A DNA stretch of 64,000 nucleotides from NCBI GenBank assembly GCA_024760905.1, contig CM045729.1, positions 79,196,050 through 79,260,049 on the forward strand, written 5' to 3'. Positions 21,401-32,481 of the stretch are shown here, piece by piece (the stretch's first letter is position 1; every line of letters begins with the position of its first letter). This DNA comes from Plotosus lineatus (taxonomy: Eukaryota; Chordata; Actinopteri; Siluriformes; Plotosidae). The notes under the pieces are model-generated. The model worked only from the letters and a program-made list of their open reading frames with translations. It searched no databases and was not told the DNA's origin. The position numbers and the translations under genes are program-made.

Positions 21401-21556
21401 TCTCTCGGCTTGTCTGGGACCGCCTTGGTGTCCCCCCGGGAGAGTTGGAGGAAGTAGCTCGGGAGAGGGATGTCTGGACCTTTTTGCTAAGGTTGCTGCC
21501 CCCGCGACCCGACCCTGGACTAAGCAGAAGAAGATGATGATGATGATGATGATGTA
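18440..21556 (+). mobile_element. Rex3-like LINE, near full length, frame-broken
   Basis: About 3.1 kb in the last RAB3GAP1 intron, opposite to the gene. A GC-rich 5' part precedes an endonuclease domain starting LTFGTWNVTSLAGKEPDLVR (about 18640), with [12 protein letters not shown] at 19045. A linker with NPRTRWWTPAVK follows. RT blocks include the stretch encoding WQTGVVV (about 20177; the ORF reads it in another frame) and EEQCGFRPGRSTLDQLYTLH, then CFVDLEKAFDRVPRKILWGV, GVRQGCPLSPILFIIF (20610) and LLFADDVVLL (20738). The C-terminus has LRRVAGFSLRDRVRSSAIRG and PRGRPRTRWRDYVSRLVWDR. The WQTGVVV and QGCPLSP segments are the classical priming sites of teleost Rex3 surveys, hence the name. 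It ends in a (GAT)n tail. At least five frameshifts join the blocks, so it is inactive. Confidence 0.9.
20026..20829 (+). pseudogene. Reverse transcriptase core of the Rex3-like LINE
   Basis: This 267-codon open block includes RT fingers and palm: LLSLPGKVYAGVLERRIRPI, EEQCGFRPGRSTLDQLYTLH, CFVDLEKAFDRVPR, RQGCPLSPILF and the LLFADDVVLLASSN active site, all intact. The first 60 or so residues are frameshifted relative to the family. A further frameshift ends it near 20820, and the C-terminal domain resumes at about 21034 in another frame. Confidence 0.85.
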
Positions 21557-21599
21557 TTATTGTTGATCGACATTTTTATAATATTAAAAAGCGTACACA

Positions 21600-21644
21600 G
21601 ACATCTTTCCCCCCCCCCCCCCCCCCCTAGCGTATGTTCTGTAC
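21600..21644. repeat. Poly(C) run
   Basis: An unbroken C run of about 18 at 21609-21627, a site prone to sequencing and assembly error. Confidence 0.8.
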
Positions 21645-22076
21645 GCTTAGGAAAATGTTGAATGACCCCTAAGCAGCTGATGATCTGAATGTACCTGAAT
21701 GAACAGGTTATCACATCAATGGACTTTTTCTACCCTGATGGTACAGATATAAAATAGGGATTTGAATAATGAAAGACTGGTTTAGGGAGCATAAGGCATT
21801 GTTTTCACATATGTATTGGCCCCCTCAGAGTCCTGCCCTTAACCTTACTGAAGATTTTGGGATGTGCTGGAGAAGACTTTATGGAGTGTCTCAATTTTCC
21901 CGTCATTAATTTAAATGTCAGAGAAAATGAACCCAATGCTGGATGGAAATAAATCTTGTGATGTTGCTTACTTTTGCCGAAACACCACAATGGTGATTAT
22001 ATGCTGTAATCAATGCTAAAGTTGGTAAAATAAAACACTGAAGTGTGCAAAATTTGTTTTTGGGCCAGGCAGTGTA
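21645..22076 (+). mobile_element. Degenerate Tc1-like element
   Basis: It ends GGGCCAGGCAGTGTATA, a Tc1-type terminus. The text CAGAGTCCTGCCCTTAACCT followed by GGGATGTGCTGGAGAAGACT is the degraded ...SP-L-L-E...W-VLEKTL... end of a transposase gene. Same family as 11625-12183. Confidence 0.65.
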
Positions 22077-22284
22077 TAATTAAACATGCATCTTATCCTT
22101 CTGAAAACAACAATTCTTCACAATTCCAACACTGTAACAGGTCATCATCTTAAATTGGTCTGGAGAATAAACCAGCTAAAATCTGTCTCGTCTTTAATGA
22201 GCACAGCTGCAGTACCCTCAAATGTGTGTGGGTTTTTTTTTTTTGTTTTTTTTTTTCTGCAAAGCCACTTTCTACATCTTTATT

Positions 22285-22410
22285 CATAGTCTTAGTCATT
22301 CATTCTCTGAACCGCTTAATCCTAATTAAGGTACTGGGGAGGCTGGCACCCATCTCAGCCAACTGTAGGCAAGGGCAGAGTACACCCTGGACAGTTCGCC
22401 AGGCCATCAT
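22285..22410 (-). mobile_element. SINE-B 3' fragment
   Basis: Antisense tail of the common fish tRNA-SINE: TCATTCATTCTCTGAACCGC, GCACCCATCTCAGCCAACTG, GCAGAGTACACCCTGGACAG. No head is present. Confidence 0.75.
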
Positions 22411-23164
22411 AGTCTTATTCCTGAACAGCAATTTACCTCAACAAACAAGCTATGTAATGCAATGGAGAAAACTGAACCAATCATCTGAACCTGGCAAAAA
22501 TGTTCGCGTGATTATGGTTTTATTTTTAAACCACATTGTGTACTGTGAGGTTCAAATCGCTTGATAATGAAGCTGTCCATGGTTCTGAAATAACAGCCTA
22601 GTTTTCCACAGGGTGCAAAACACAAACAGGAACGATATGGGGGTAGGATATGGATGGGGGTTGGAGAACATACTGCAGAAAATACAACTGGGGGGTGGTG
22701 GTGGTGGTGGTGGTGGTGGTGGGGGAAACCCTCTCCCTCGCCATGTGGGACCTGGTCGGGGTTCAGGTTTGCTTAGATAACTCTTAAGTGGTTTATTTTT
22801 AGATGACGGCCAGTTTGTTAATCAATCATTTAAAAAATATATATATTCTATTTCATCTCCTTTTGTTGTGCTTTCTGATATTGGTCTGTCCTACTTAACA
22901 ACAGCTGCGATAAAGAAATAACAGACTGCCAAGTATTGCAACTGACCAGATCAGAATGGAGTATTCTGCAGCACAGTGGCATAACTGTCCACGTCACGGC
23001 AAGAGAGTCTGAGGCATTTATGTGCTTTTGGGGGTTGATTTTCATGTTTTGCATTCTGCGTATAACTAATGTAGTGGGAGAAATGAAGCTATCACATGAC
23101 ACCGTCACAGATTAATCTGTGATCCCCCCCCACCACCACGTAAACCTAAGCCCCCTTCCCCCCC
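22411..23164. other. Intronic DNA with (GGT)n and C runs
   Basis: (GGT)n at 22693-22722 and C runs near 23126 and 23159. No gene signal. Confidence 0.5.
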
Positions 23165-23377
23165 CCCAAGTACCAGTACTCCAGTTTCCTCTTGCATGTA
23201 CATTCAGCTAACTGGCTGTTCCAACTTGCCCCTCAGTGTGAGTTTGAATACTTGGGTGTGAAGCTCTGCAATGATCTGGCGTGCTGATTGAGGGTACCCT
23301 AGCATTGTCCGGTGTCGGCTGAGAGAGACACCAGCCTCCCCGAGTTGGGTAAAGCAGTTTGGAAAATGAGTGAGTGA
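23165..23377 (+). mobile_element. SINE-B-like fragment, second subtype
   Basis: TACTCCAGTTTCCTCTTGCA, CCCTCAGTGTGAGTTTGAAT and AGAGACACCAGCCTCCCCGA, with an end AAATGAGTGAGTGAA. It matches the middle and 3' end of the copy at 53235-53565, which shares GAGATAGACACCAGCCTTCC. Confidence 0.65.
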
Positions 23378-24513
23378 AGGGGACATTTAAATAAGCCGTG
23401 TAATACAATATATTGTGAATAAATATACTGGTATATAAAGTCTCTTCAAGACTAATACGAAGCATTTGAGGGAACGTTTACCAAATGCCAGAATGTTGGT
23501 ATTTGTATAGAAGATACTATATGTGAGATTGAGGAGGATAGTGAACAGTTTTCCACTCCAGTTTGTGTGTGATAAAATATAAATTAAAAATACGCTGTTA
23601 TCATCTGGGGGAAAATACCACGACAATTAGTTTTTAATTTCATCTCACATTTAAATAATAATTTCTGCTGTATTAAAAAAAAATCCCTTTTTTATACAGC
23701 TGATGAAATATCAGTTATCTCTTGCTTTTTTAGTACAATTTATTTATATAATTTTTGAAATACACTTTAAATTCCTTTTTAGTTGTCCTGCTAAACAGCC
23801 TAAAATTGGCAGCCTGTAAATTTGACCTCAGACTCTTCCTGGTCCAACCAGCACGGCGTGACGGCTTCTACACCGTCATCACAAAGTTCTGGTTTTGGCT
23901 AATTCTGTGTCATGAGCTGTATATCCCCTTTCAAGTCATCTTCATACATCCAGTGTCACAGCACATATTTCTTTATCCACCAACATTAGAGGCATGTGGT
24001 CAAAGTGTCTGTTTTAGCTGGAGAGTATGTGATGGCAAAAGTATCAGAACACTGTGTGCTAAAGAGGCTCCCCCGCGGCTATTCAGCATACGCAAGATAT
24101 TGATTTTCTGTTCAGTGTACAACAAAATCAAACGAAACGTTAGCTTTGCGAATCTCAAGAAACAGCCAAGTCCATCAAAAAAAAAAAAAAAAGTACTTTG
24201 TTCTCCTCTTAAAAAAATTCAAGTTTTACAAATTTTTTTCCATATTTAATGTCTCTAAAACTAAAAATAATTTATTCTTTGGACACAACACGGCCATGAT
24301 TAAGGCAACATGTTACTTCCACTGATTTAAAAGAAAAAAAATCAGTATCGCGTTATAACAGGAAAAGTTCATAATGTTAAACTGTTCACGTTATCACAAT
24401 ATAACTTTGTTATTCTTACACACACAATGATGACATTATAGCAATGTAAAGTTAAAACATTATAATAACGTGACAGTTTACACATTATGATGTGATTATT
24501 TAATTTTGAAATA
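23378..24513. other. AT-rich intronic DNA, nothing recognised
   Basis: A 164-codon open frame at 23755-24249 has no recognisable similarity, is low-complexity at its 3' end (poly-K) and shows no gene structure, so it is not called. Confidence 0.45.
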
Positions 24514-24942
24514 TAGGCATCCCTCACTTCCCGCAGTTAATTGGGAACGAGATCCCAACGAGACCACCGAAATCCGCCAAGTAGGATCAGATCACCCCCA
24601 ACCCGGACTGACGTATACGTACATATATGTGTATATAATATCAATAAATACATATTCAATAATAACAATTAAATATATTAATAAATAAATTCAAATATAA
24701 TGCATAAGATGTAAATAAAATATAGATGTGCGTGCACACTCACAAAAATGTAACTAGTTTTGATGGAAGGTTTGGGATTGTTTTTTGTTTTTTGCATAAT
24801 TGGCCTTGTTTTTCCCCTATTCTTCCTTAATTTCCTTATTTTTTTAATTTGATGAATATTTAAAAAAAAAAAAAAAAAAAAAAAAGAATGCACTGAAGCC
24901 ACATGAATTGAAGCGCGAAGCAGCGAGGGATCCCTGCACTAT
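24514..24942. mobile_element. Tigger-like non-autonomous element
   Basis: Termini are imperfect inverted repeats: left AGGCATCCCTCACTTCCCGC, right AGCAGCGAGGGATCCCTGCA. The interior is AT-rich with an A run. The fragment at 31492-31860 shares the right part (GAAATTAAG...AATAGGG, GGCCT/AATTATGCAAAAAA). Confidence 0.6.
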
Positions 24943-25762
24943 ACTGTTGCAACGATAAAAATTTTCATACATTTATAATCTCAGAATAACATTAAAACAT
25001 TGATATAAAGTTAAACTTTGTGAAATAAATTGGATAATTATTGGATTTAAAGCCAACCTTAAAAACTTGCACGCATAGTGTATGCTCATACCCATAAAAA
25101 GCTTTAATTAATTTAATTTAATTACAGCCTTATTTGTTTGAAAATAAAATAATAAATTAAAGAGAGATAAATCCTCACACATGGGCACGACAAAAAGTTG
25201 GACAGGAATGAAGTTGAAGCAACGGCTGCCCTAGAAGTGTTTAATACTGAGGAGTGTACACTGAACTGTAGAGGCAAACCGCAGAGTAACACACTGCACA
25301 TAACACCCTGGTCATAAAACCTCAGGTCTCCCAAGCATCCTTAAAACTTTGTCCATAAACTGGTGGATGTGGACGGGAACAGAACGACAGATCAATTCCC
25401 AAATCAACAAGTTCAACGTGCACTACATGAATGTAGCATGCATTCATGTGAATTAGCAGGTGCCTGTCAGATGCATGTAAAATATAATGTAGTATAATGT
25501 GCAGATGTGGCCAGTTTCATTTCACTTCGAAGTTCACTAGTTTAAGTCAGAACTGATGTACCTACACCACGTTCTTACAATTTCACATTAAAATGAGTCA
25601 AATGATCTCGAAATGGCATCCTTTTCAAACAGGTTAATGCAAACTATATTCAGGAAACTAAATGAACGTAAACATAGTTCAATTGGAACAGGAGCTTGCA
25701 AGGTTTGCCATACATTCCCTTTAAAAAAAATCTAGCAGAAGAAAGATGTATTGTTATAACAT
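24943..25762. other. Intronic DNA, nothing recognised
   Basis: No coding signal, no repeat family I can name. Confidence 0.4.
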
Positions 25763-25862
25763 TCATTCATTTTCTAAACCACATAATACTCAGAATAGCA
25801 AGGAGGCTAGTGCTCATCTCAGTCATCTCCGGGTGAGAGTGGCGTACACCCTGGACAGCTAT
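25763..25862 (-). mobile_element. SINE-B 3' fragment
   Basis: Antisense TTCATTCATTTTCTAAACCA, then GCTCATCTCAGTCATCTCCG and GGCGTACACCCTGGACAGCT. Abuts the Rex3-like fragment. Confidence 0.7.
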
Positions 25863-25865
25863 ATT

Positions 25866-26905
25866 ATCCTTATCATCTTCCACTTAATCCAGGAGCAAGT
25901 CCCTGGGGCAGCACCCTAAACAATCAGGTCCAGACGTTTCTCTAACCAGTTACCCCCTCCAACTCTTCTTGGGAGATACCAAGGCGTTCCCAGACCAGCC
26001 CAGAGACATAATCCCTACAACGTGTTCTAGGTCGACCCTGGTGTCTCTTCCTGGTGTAACATGCCCGTAACACCACACCAGGGAGGCATACTGGAGACAT
26101 TCTAACTAGATGCCTAAGCCACCTCAACTGGCTCCTCTCAATGTGGAGGAGCAGCAGTTGTACTCCGAGCTCTCCCCGGATGGAAGAGCTTCTCACACTC
26201 TCTCTTAGGGAAAGCCCCACCTCCCTGCAAAGGAATCTCATTTCAGCCGCTTGCATCCGTGATCTTGTTCTTTCAGTCTTTCACCAAAGCTCATGACCAT
26301 AGGTGAGGGTTGGAACATAGATCGACTGGTAAATTGAGAGCTTTGCCTTGCGGCTCAGCTCCTGCTTCACCATGATGAACCAGTACAAGCTCCGCTTTAC
26401 AGCAGAGGCTGCAGCGATCCGCCTGTCGATCTCCCGCTCCATCCTTCCCTCACACGTGAACAAGACCCCGAGATACTTGAACTCCGAACCATGGCCCCTG
26501 GTTGCGTCACACTCGACTGCGAATTGCTCCAATGAGAGCTGTGGGTCTCGGCTTAATGAAACCAAAAGGACGACATCATCCGCAAATAGCAGAAACGAGA
26601 TCCTTTGGCCACCAAACCGGATCCCCTCAACATCACGACTCAAAATAAAATTCTGTCCCTAAAATTATGAACCGAATCGGTCACAAAGGACAGTCTTGAT
26701 GGACTCCCACCCTCACCAGAAACAAATCTGACTCATTGTTACCAATGCAGACCAAGCTTTGGCTCCAGTGATATAGAGACCAAATGGCCTGTAGCAATAG
26801 GTCTGGTACACCGTCTTCCCAGAGAGCACCCCCCCCCCCCCATAACCCGAGGGACACAGTTGAAAGCCTTCTCTAAATCTACAAAACACATGTAGGCAGA
26901 TAAAT
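25866..26905 (-). mobile_element. Rex3-like LINE fragment, 5'-truncated, minus strand
   Basis: Starts upstream with the degraded FVDLEKAF (near 26900), then FADDVVLL (26575), SEFKYLGVLFTCEGRMEREI and DRRIAAASAVKRSLYW, ELSRKAKLSIYQSIYVPTLT YGHELW (stop at 26281), then the AAEMRFLCREVGLSLRESVR block and GRPRTRCRDYVSGLVWERLG. Frameshifts and stops are present. It lies in opposite orientation to the fuller copy 4.3 kb away in the same intron. Confidence 0.88.
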
Positions 26906-27925
26906 ATATTAATATCACCTAAAAAAGGTGATATTATATTGTTAAAAAGTGATCATTTTGATGTTATATTGTGATCCTGGTCTAATAATCTTTTCACTGA
27001 GTGGCAGGAATACACTGCTATATTACTGAGAGTCTCTTCACAGATTTAAAAAAAAAACAAAAAAAAACAAAGCAATTATCACTGAATAAAAGATGGTTCA
27101 GTAGGTCTCATGTCAAAAAACTATTTAATGCTTTTCTGCTAAAACGTTCTGCCATCAAGTCGCTGTTTTTATTTTGTACTTATGGAGATGATAGTGTTTT
27201 TTTTTCCCCCTGCCTTTTTAAAATAAGTAGCTCGGCCAACGTGTTAAATTACCTCTGTGTCACATTAACGCACTCTAAATGAAACCCAGATATCTGCTTC
27301 ATTTAATTAATTTGTTTAATTATGATGAACAGCTAAAAACAGCTCATGTATGCCAGTGAGAGCACTTTTTTTTTATAAGAGTCTATTATTTTAAAAAAGA
27401 CTATAATGCCGTAAATGATGGCTCTTCTCATTTCCTATGCACCTCGTACAATTTGATGATGTTAATTCAATCCCAAGTGTGTTCATGAGATGTTGAAAGA
27501 TTCTGAAGGCTTTCGACCGCATCCCTCAGGTCCTGAGGTTTCACTTAAGAATGCTGATGTGAAGCAAATGAAATAAGTCATGTGACATCCAGTGATTTGC
27601 TGTAACCGGTCTGTATGGATTAGAATATCAGCACTGCTTTCAAATGCATGCAATGCAGCATGTCGAGGTTCCTGCGCGAGCTCATAGGCAGGTTACAAAA
27701 ACAGGCATGAGCTAAAAGCAAGGTGCAGTGTTTCTGATTGTCCAAAGGCCATGCTTCGCAGCTACGCCCCCTACAGGCTGTCAATCGGATATTTTCAGCT
27801 TGAATTCTTTCCTCAACCTGGAGGTCATGCAACAGTGCAAATCTAAAAAAAAACAGAAAAGTATCTCTGGAAGCAATATGAGTCTTTTGTGCGCGCGTGT
27901 GTGTGTAAGCTAGAGGAGTTTATAC
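26906..27925. other. Intronic DNA before the 27926 exon
   Basis: AT-rich; 27260-27360 (ATTTAATTAATTTGTTTAAT) is homeobox-site-like. At 27506-27530 a short plus-strand text (AAGGCTTTCGACCGCATCCC) resembles the Rex3 KAFDR motif but is too short to call. (GT)n is at 27889-27906. Confidence 0.45.
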
Positions 27926-28028
27926 CCGTTGAGCACTGACAAACAGCTTATGGATGATGCTGCCTGCCGGGCCCCGCCCTGCGCCAATCACAGCCACCTC
28001 CGGCTCTTCTAGAAGAGAGTTCACGAAC
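27926..28028 (-). CDS. RAB3GAP1: RAB3GAP1 coding exon (FVNSLLEEPEV)
   Basis: This 103-bp exon starts with one base that completes the previous codon. It then reads FVNSLLEEPEVAVIGAGRGP and AGSIIHKLFVSAQR. The acceptor is TTTCAG and the donor is GTATAA. It was found from homology and splice signals, because it is too short to stand out as an open frame. It matches the vertebrate LLEQPEV...GAGRG...IIHKLF segment. Confidence 0.95.
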
Positions 28029-28129
28029 CTGAAAGAGAAGAAAAGAGACGCGAACTGAAAATACAAAAAACAAATTATGTATTTAAATTACTCATATGCA
28101 TGTGAGATGTAGGAGACTGATGTTAAACA

Positions 28130-28466
28130 ACTAATTTCTGTAACCGCTTCATCCTAATTAGGGTCGCGGGGAGGCTGGTGCCCATCCCAGCCAACTCAGG
28201 GCGAGGGCAGAGTACACCCTGGACAGCTCGCCAGGCCATCGCAGGGCGGAAACACGCTGACGGCTTTGCAGCTACTCTTGTCGAAAGTCAGCAATGGTTC
28301 TTTTACATGCCTCACACCATAGACAGTGAGAGACATGGCCAGCCTTTGATAACCCAGTTAGCTGCACTGGAGGGGGGACAGTGACAACCTTGTGGAGAGT
28401 GGGACTCGAACCCCTAACCTTTGGATCAGCGATCCGGCACCTTATACCACTAGACCACCACTGCTA
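28130..28466 (-). mobile_element. Chimeric SINE: SINE-A 5' module fused to SINE-B 3' tail
   Basis: On the minus strand, a tRNA-like head (AGCAGTGGTGGTCTAGTGGT, B-box GGTTCGAGTCCC) and SINE-A body run to AGCGTGTTTCCG at 28246. There the sequence switches to CCCTGCGATGGCCTGGCGAG, GGGTGTACTCTGCCCTCGCC and TCCCCGCGACCCTAATTAGG of SINE-B. The same switch is present at about 31985, so this is not a one-off insertion. Confidence 0.85.
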
Positions 28467-28762
28467 GTATGTTAAACAACTATGAAATGTTAAACAACGT
28501 GAGACTGACTGAGGTAAGTGAAACAGGGGGTCACCAAGAGAAATTAACGTTTTCATAACTGCACTTGTTCAATACAAGTCATTTTAGTAGCAAGTAATTC
28601 AAAAAACTGAAAAATGCTCTCCTACACTAACACACACACACACACACACACACACACGGCCATGTTCCTGATTTAGTTATGCAGTACAGCCTGCCCTGTT
28701 CAAAAGCTGTGCACAAAAACCATTCACCCCCTCACCACTCAGCTCATTCTTAAAAAAAGAAA
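28467..28762. other. Intronic DNA with (CA)n at 28629-28657
   Basis: No gene signal. Confidence 0.5.
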
Positions 28763-29172
28763 ACAGTAATAACATTATGTCCACTGACTGGCGAAGGCAG
28801 AAACGCCTTGTTACGGGTTACTGTGATTCCTGTCCAGGCGTGTAATTTATTCGAAGGAAAGTGAAAAGGCATTTCTCAAATTTGATATGTTGGAAGCGGG
28901 AAAAATGAGCAAAAACGAAAGGATCCGAGTGAGTTTGGCAAGGACCTCACTGGGATGGATAAAGAACTCAATCTATTCAACTTGTCAGGGGCTCCTGGTA
29001 GACAAATGGGCCAAGAAAGGACAACCAGAGAAGTAGTGGGAGCGTTGTGGGTGTCCAGGAATCACTAATATGTGCACAGTGCAGATGATGTTTATGCTTG
29101 GCTATGAAAGAAAAAAGGATGGGACTGCCTAACATTCCAGTCAAGTGGTGATAATGTTATAGCTGATCAGGG
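28763..29172 (+). mobile_element. Internally deleted Tc1-like element
   Basis: Left end CAGTAATAACATTATGTCCA and right end TGATAATGTTATAGCTGATC are inverted and typical of the Tc1 family whose ends read ...cattatgaccacctg... The inside reads AAAAATGAGCAAAAACGAAA, GGATCCGAGTGAGTTTGGCA, that is, the start of the transposase gene (M-S-K-N-E-R-I-R-V-S-L...). The rest is deleted. Confidence 0.75.
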
Positions 29173-30802
29173 TATGCATTTATAATATAAGAACAATTGT
29201 TGAGAGTGCGCATTTTTAGATGGTCCCCCTTACATCCACAATTACTCTAAAGTATTTCTAAAACTTGTGCTGCAGATACAGATAAATAGACATTGATATT
29301 ATATACCTTAACTCTCTCTCTCTCTCCCCTCCACCCCCCTTAACCCCCCCTCTTCCAAGAGAGCTGCAAGTTTCTCCTTAATGAGGTTGGTGAGCTTCTC
29401 CTGTCCTACCCCGTGCTAACCTCCAACCAACCCCTGGGAACTAACGAAGCCTGCAAGCCTTTTGTATGACATGACCTGGGCTGAACCCGTCAAAGCCGCG
29501 TGCCTCTCTTTGAAGGCCTTCACTGCTCCAGCAGGTCACTGGCCGTGACTTTTCCCTCTACTCATCTAAGCGGAATCTATTTCGGGTCTTGCTCGTGCAG
29601 AACAAACACACACGGCTCTGACATATACTGAAGCGCAGGCCTGGTCATCTATAATGATATCCTCCCAGCACTTGGTCATTCCTTCAATACGGGGTGATCT
29701 ATTAAAGGGATTTGGCTTTTCTTCAGGGATCTATTAAAGAAGTTGTCTCTAATAGCTCTTGTGTACGCAGTGGGGCTGTTCAAACAAAATTGCTCCACTG
29801 TTTGAGAGGAGTTATTGTTGTTTCAGGACCCCTGAGTAATCTGTTGATTAGCAGGTCTGCTATTATTGAGTCTAAAATATAACAGCTGCACAAAGTACAG
29901 AACAGTGAACATTTCTACGAAAGGATCATAATTCAAATCAGCAGCAGGTCGCGATGATAGATTTTTCTTTGGCCGACACAGTAAGACATTTTGTATAAGG
30001 TTATAACACTTGATGTGAGTTAAAAGCGACTAGCTTGGGTTGGGTATTGTTTGTTTTTTATGACACTGATGTTACACTGACACTTTTAAAGCAGAGCTTC
30101 AACCATACTTTATTTTAGTTCAACAACATTAAAGGGTTTGTTTTTTTGTTTGTTTTTTTCTCAAAGGCAAATTCAAAAGATATATTTATCCACTTTTAAC
30201 CATGATTACGTTTTTGGTGTACCAGAGAGAAAATATTAAATTAAATTGTTATTTATGAGATGCTATTCATCTGAATTGGGTTCCTGTTAGAAGGAAAGGA
30301 ACACAATGCAACCTGTGTAAAATTGATTGAGTTTAATAAAAGTAATAATGCTTGATTGATACTTGAAACAAAAGTAATAATTTAAAAATCATTACACGAT
30401 AGTTTCGAAGACGAAGCCGAAGTTTTAAGCGTCACAAATGTACATGTTTAAGTGCTTGCTTGATAAAAGTACAGAATTAAAAATAATGATTGTTCCTGAA
30501 TGACACATAGCGCTTTGGACTAGACATTAAACAACATGGTGGACGATAGCAACAAGGAAAAGGCTGGGAATTTATTTATCCACGGATTTTCTTGCATATA
30601 AATCAGACATTGTCGGCATCAAATCATTAATATGTATTTTTCCCAGTTTCACTCGGTTTATGACAACATGAATAAATTAGTCTGCATAATTTAATTTCGT
30701 TATATATTTATACACACACACATGTGACACAGCAAACAGACACCACAGTAGTTGTGATGTGAAGGTGCTGTGATACACGCGCTGGCTGTGATGGCCATCC
30801 GC
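29173..30802. other. Single-copy intronic DNA, possible conserved element
   Basis: 29370-29880 is unique-looking and of balanced composition (for example GGTGATCTATTAAAGGGATT and CTAATAGCTCTTGTGTACGC), a candidate conserved non-coding element. The remainder is AT-rich with no gene signal. Confidence 0.4.
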
Positions 30803-30823
30803 TATGAAATATATGATAACTGT

Positions 30824-31090
30824 CTGTCTGTCTGTCTGTCTTCCTTTCGGCTTTTTCCCTTTTACTCGGGAGTCGCCACAGCGAATCATCTGATTCGCAC
30901 ATTTGATTTGGCAGAGGTTTTTACGTCGGATGCCCTTCCTGTCACAACCCTTTTTAGCAAGGGACAGAAACACACTGACGACTTTGCAGCTACTCTTTAC
31001 GAAAGTCAGCAATGGTTCTTTTACATGCCTCTCACCATAGACAGTGAGAGACATGGCCCGCCTTTGATAACCCAGTTAGCTGCACTGGGG
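30824..31090 (-). mobile_element. SINE-A copy, 5'-truncated, 21-bp target duplication
   Basis: Direct repeats at 30803-30823 and 31091-31111 begin TATGAAATATA and end GATAACTGT, with one mismatch. On the minus strand the copy ends in a tail rich in GACA units (plus (TCTG)n). All body landmarks from CAGTGCAGCTAACTGGGTTA to the TGGCGACTCCCGAGTAAAAG tail are present; the tRNA head is not. Confidence 0.92.
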
Positions 31091-31316
31091 TATGAAATAT
31101 ACGATAACTGTGATGCAAAAAAGGGCATAAAGAAGAGGAGGGCTGCGTACTTCCTCAAGCCCTTATGCGACGTACCCTGTCGAACCCCGAGCAATCAAGA
31201 CATACGAGCCATTGTTGACCTTTGTGCGTTTATCTCAATAAATTGCTGCATTGACAAACACTGCCTCGCATGCATCATTTTAGTTATCCACCCACCAGTC
31301 CGTCACACATGCATTA

Positions 31317-31490
31317 TGGGTGGCACTGTGGCATAGTGGTTTGAACATCCACCTCACAGCAAATTCCAGGGTTCGAAGCCCGGGTTCGATGAGAGCGTTT
31401 CTAAATGGAGTTTGTATGTTCCCCTCATGCTAGCGTGAATTTCCTCTAAGTTCTCTGGTTTCCCCCAACATTACAAAGACTTGAACTACG
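31317..31490 (+). mobile_element. SINE-B head fragment
   Basis: tRNA-like head GGGTGGCACTGTGGCATAGT then GGTTTGAACATCCACCTCAC, with a B-box GGTTCGAAGCCC. The fish-SINE body continues as GGAGTTTGTATGTTCCCCTC and TCTCTGGTTTCCCCCAACAT. The tail is missing. Confidence 0.8.
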
Positions 31491-31491
31491 G

Positions 31492-31850
31492 TGATCCGTC
31501 GCGACTTCGTGCTTTAGTTTCTGCAGCTTTGGTGCATGGTGGGTTTTTCTAAAATATTCATCAAAAAATTCAAAAATAAGGAAATTAAGAAAATAGGGCA
31601 AAAGTTAAGGAAAATGCTGCAAAACAAGGCCTATTATGCAAAAAAAACAAACAAACAAACAAACAAAAAAACCAACAACCCAAAGCCCTAAACAAAACTA
31701 CTTATATTTTAATGTGAGGTGCGCATCTGTGTGCGCGTGCGTGTCTGTATGTCTCTCTATTTATATTTTCTGACATCTTTTGGATTATTTTTGAATGTTT
31801 AATTGTTATTATAAGCATTTATAGCATTGAATATGTATTTGATGATGTAC

Positions 31851-31860
<10 letters not shown>
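31492..31860 (+). mobile_element. Truncated copy of the 24514-24942 Tigger-like element
   Basis: Reads GGTGATCCGTCGCGACTTCG, ATTCATCAAAAAATTCAAAA, ATAAGGAAATTAAGAAAATA and GGCCTATTATGCAAAAAA, parallel to the reverse complement of 24770-24942. Followed by (TA)n 31853-31889. Confidence 0.6.
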
Positions 31861-31895
<35 letters not shown>

Positions 31896-31959
31896 CACAC
31901 ATATATACACACACACGTACGTATATGTCAGTCAGCGGGGGTTCAATCCTACTTCTTAG

Positions 31960-32115
31960 CTACATAGCCATTAGCGTGTTTCCGCTCTGTGATGGCCTGG
32001 CAAGCTGTCCAGGGTGTACTCTACCCTCACTCGGAGTCAACTGGAATGGGCGCCAGCCTCCCTGTGACCCTAATAAGTATTAAGCGGTGACAGAAAAATG
32101 AACGATGAATGAGCT
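31960..32115 (+). mobile_element. Chimeric SINE tail: SINE-A/SINE-B junction, second copy
   Basis: TACATAGCCATTAGCGTGTT then TCCGCTCTGTGATGGCCTGG, CAGGGTGTACTCTACCCTCA and GGGCGCCAGCCTCCCTGTGA, ending AATGAACGATGAATGA. The first 25 bases are diverged SINE-A; the switch to SINE-B is at the same base as in 28246. Confidence 0.75.
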
Positions 32116-32481
32116 ATAACGACTATCAGGATTTTCAGCAAGTCATTAAAAACGACTAGTAAACAGAAGAAGAGTGTACACAATGAAGGCAAATGCCAAA
32201 AAAACCCCCAAAACCCCCCATAACATTGGGGCAAACCCATATAAAAACAGAACTAGGTTCCGAGATGTCAGTAATGAGAAACGTTAGCTATCTTTCAAAC
32301 TTTGTTTTTCTTACTCAGTTCTTTTGTCCAAGTGACTTCATCCAGTCCTGTATCGACAACTGCACAATAAAGCATTGTTACACCAAAAGGATTTAGTGTA
32401 GGCCATCTATGATTGCTTTAGGGCGGAGTGACTATTCAGAAAGAGAACATGAAACCATATTAAAGCATTTCATACAGACTA
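32116..32481. other. Intronic DNA, nothing recognised
   Basis: AT-rich with no named repeat. Confidence 0.4.

Noticed and set aside
23755..24249. 164-codon plus-strand open frame
   Set aside because: No recognisable domain, poly-lysine end from an A run, no gene signals.
27506..27530. Isolated KAFDR-like string resembling the Rex3 RT motif
   Set aside because: Only about 25 bp match and the flanks do not continue the LINE; may be chance.
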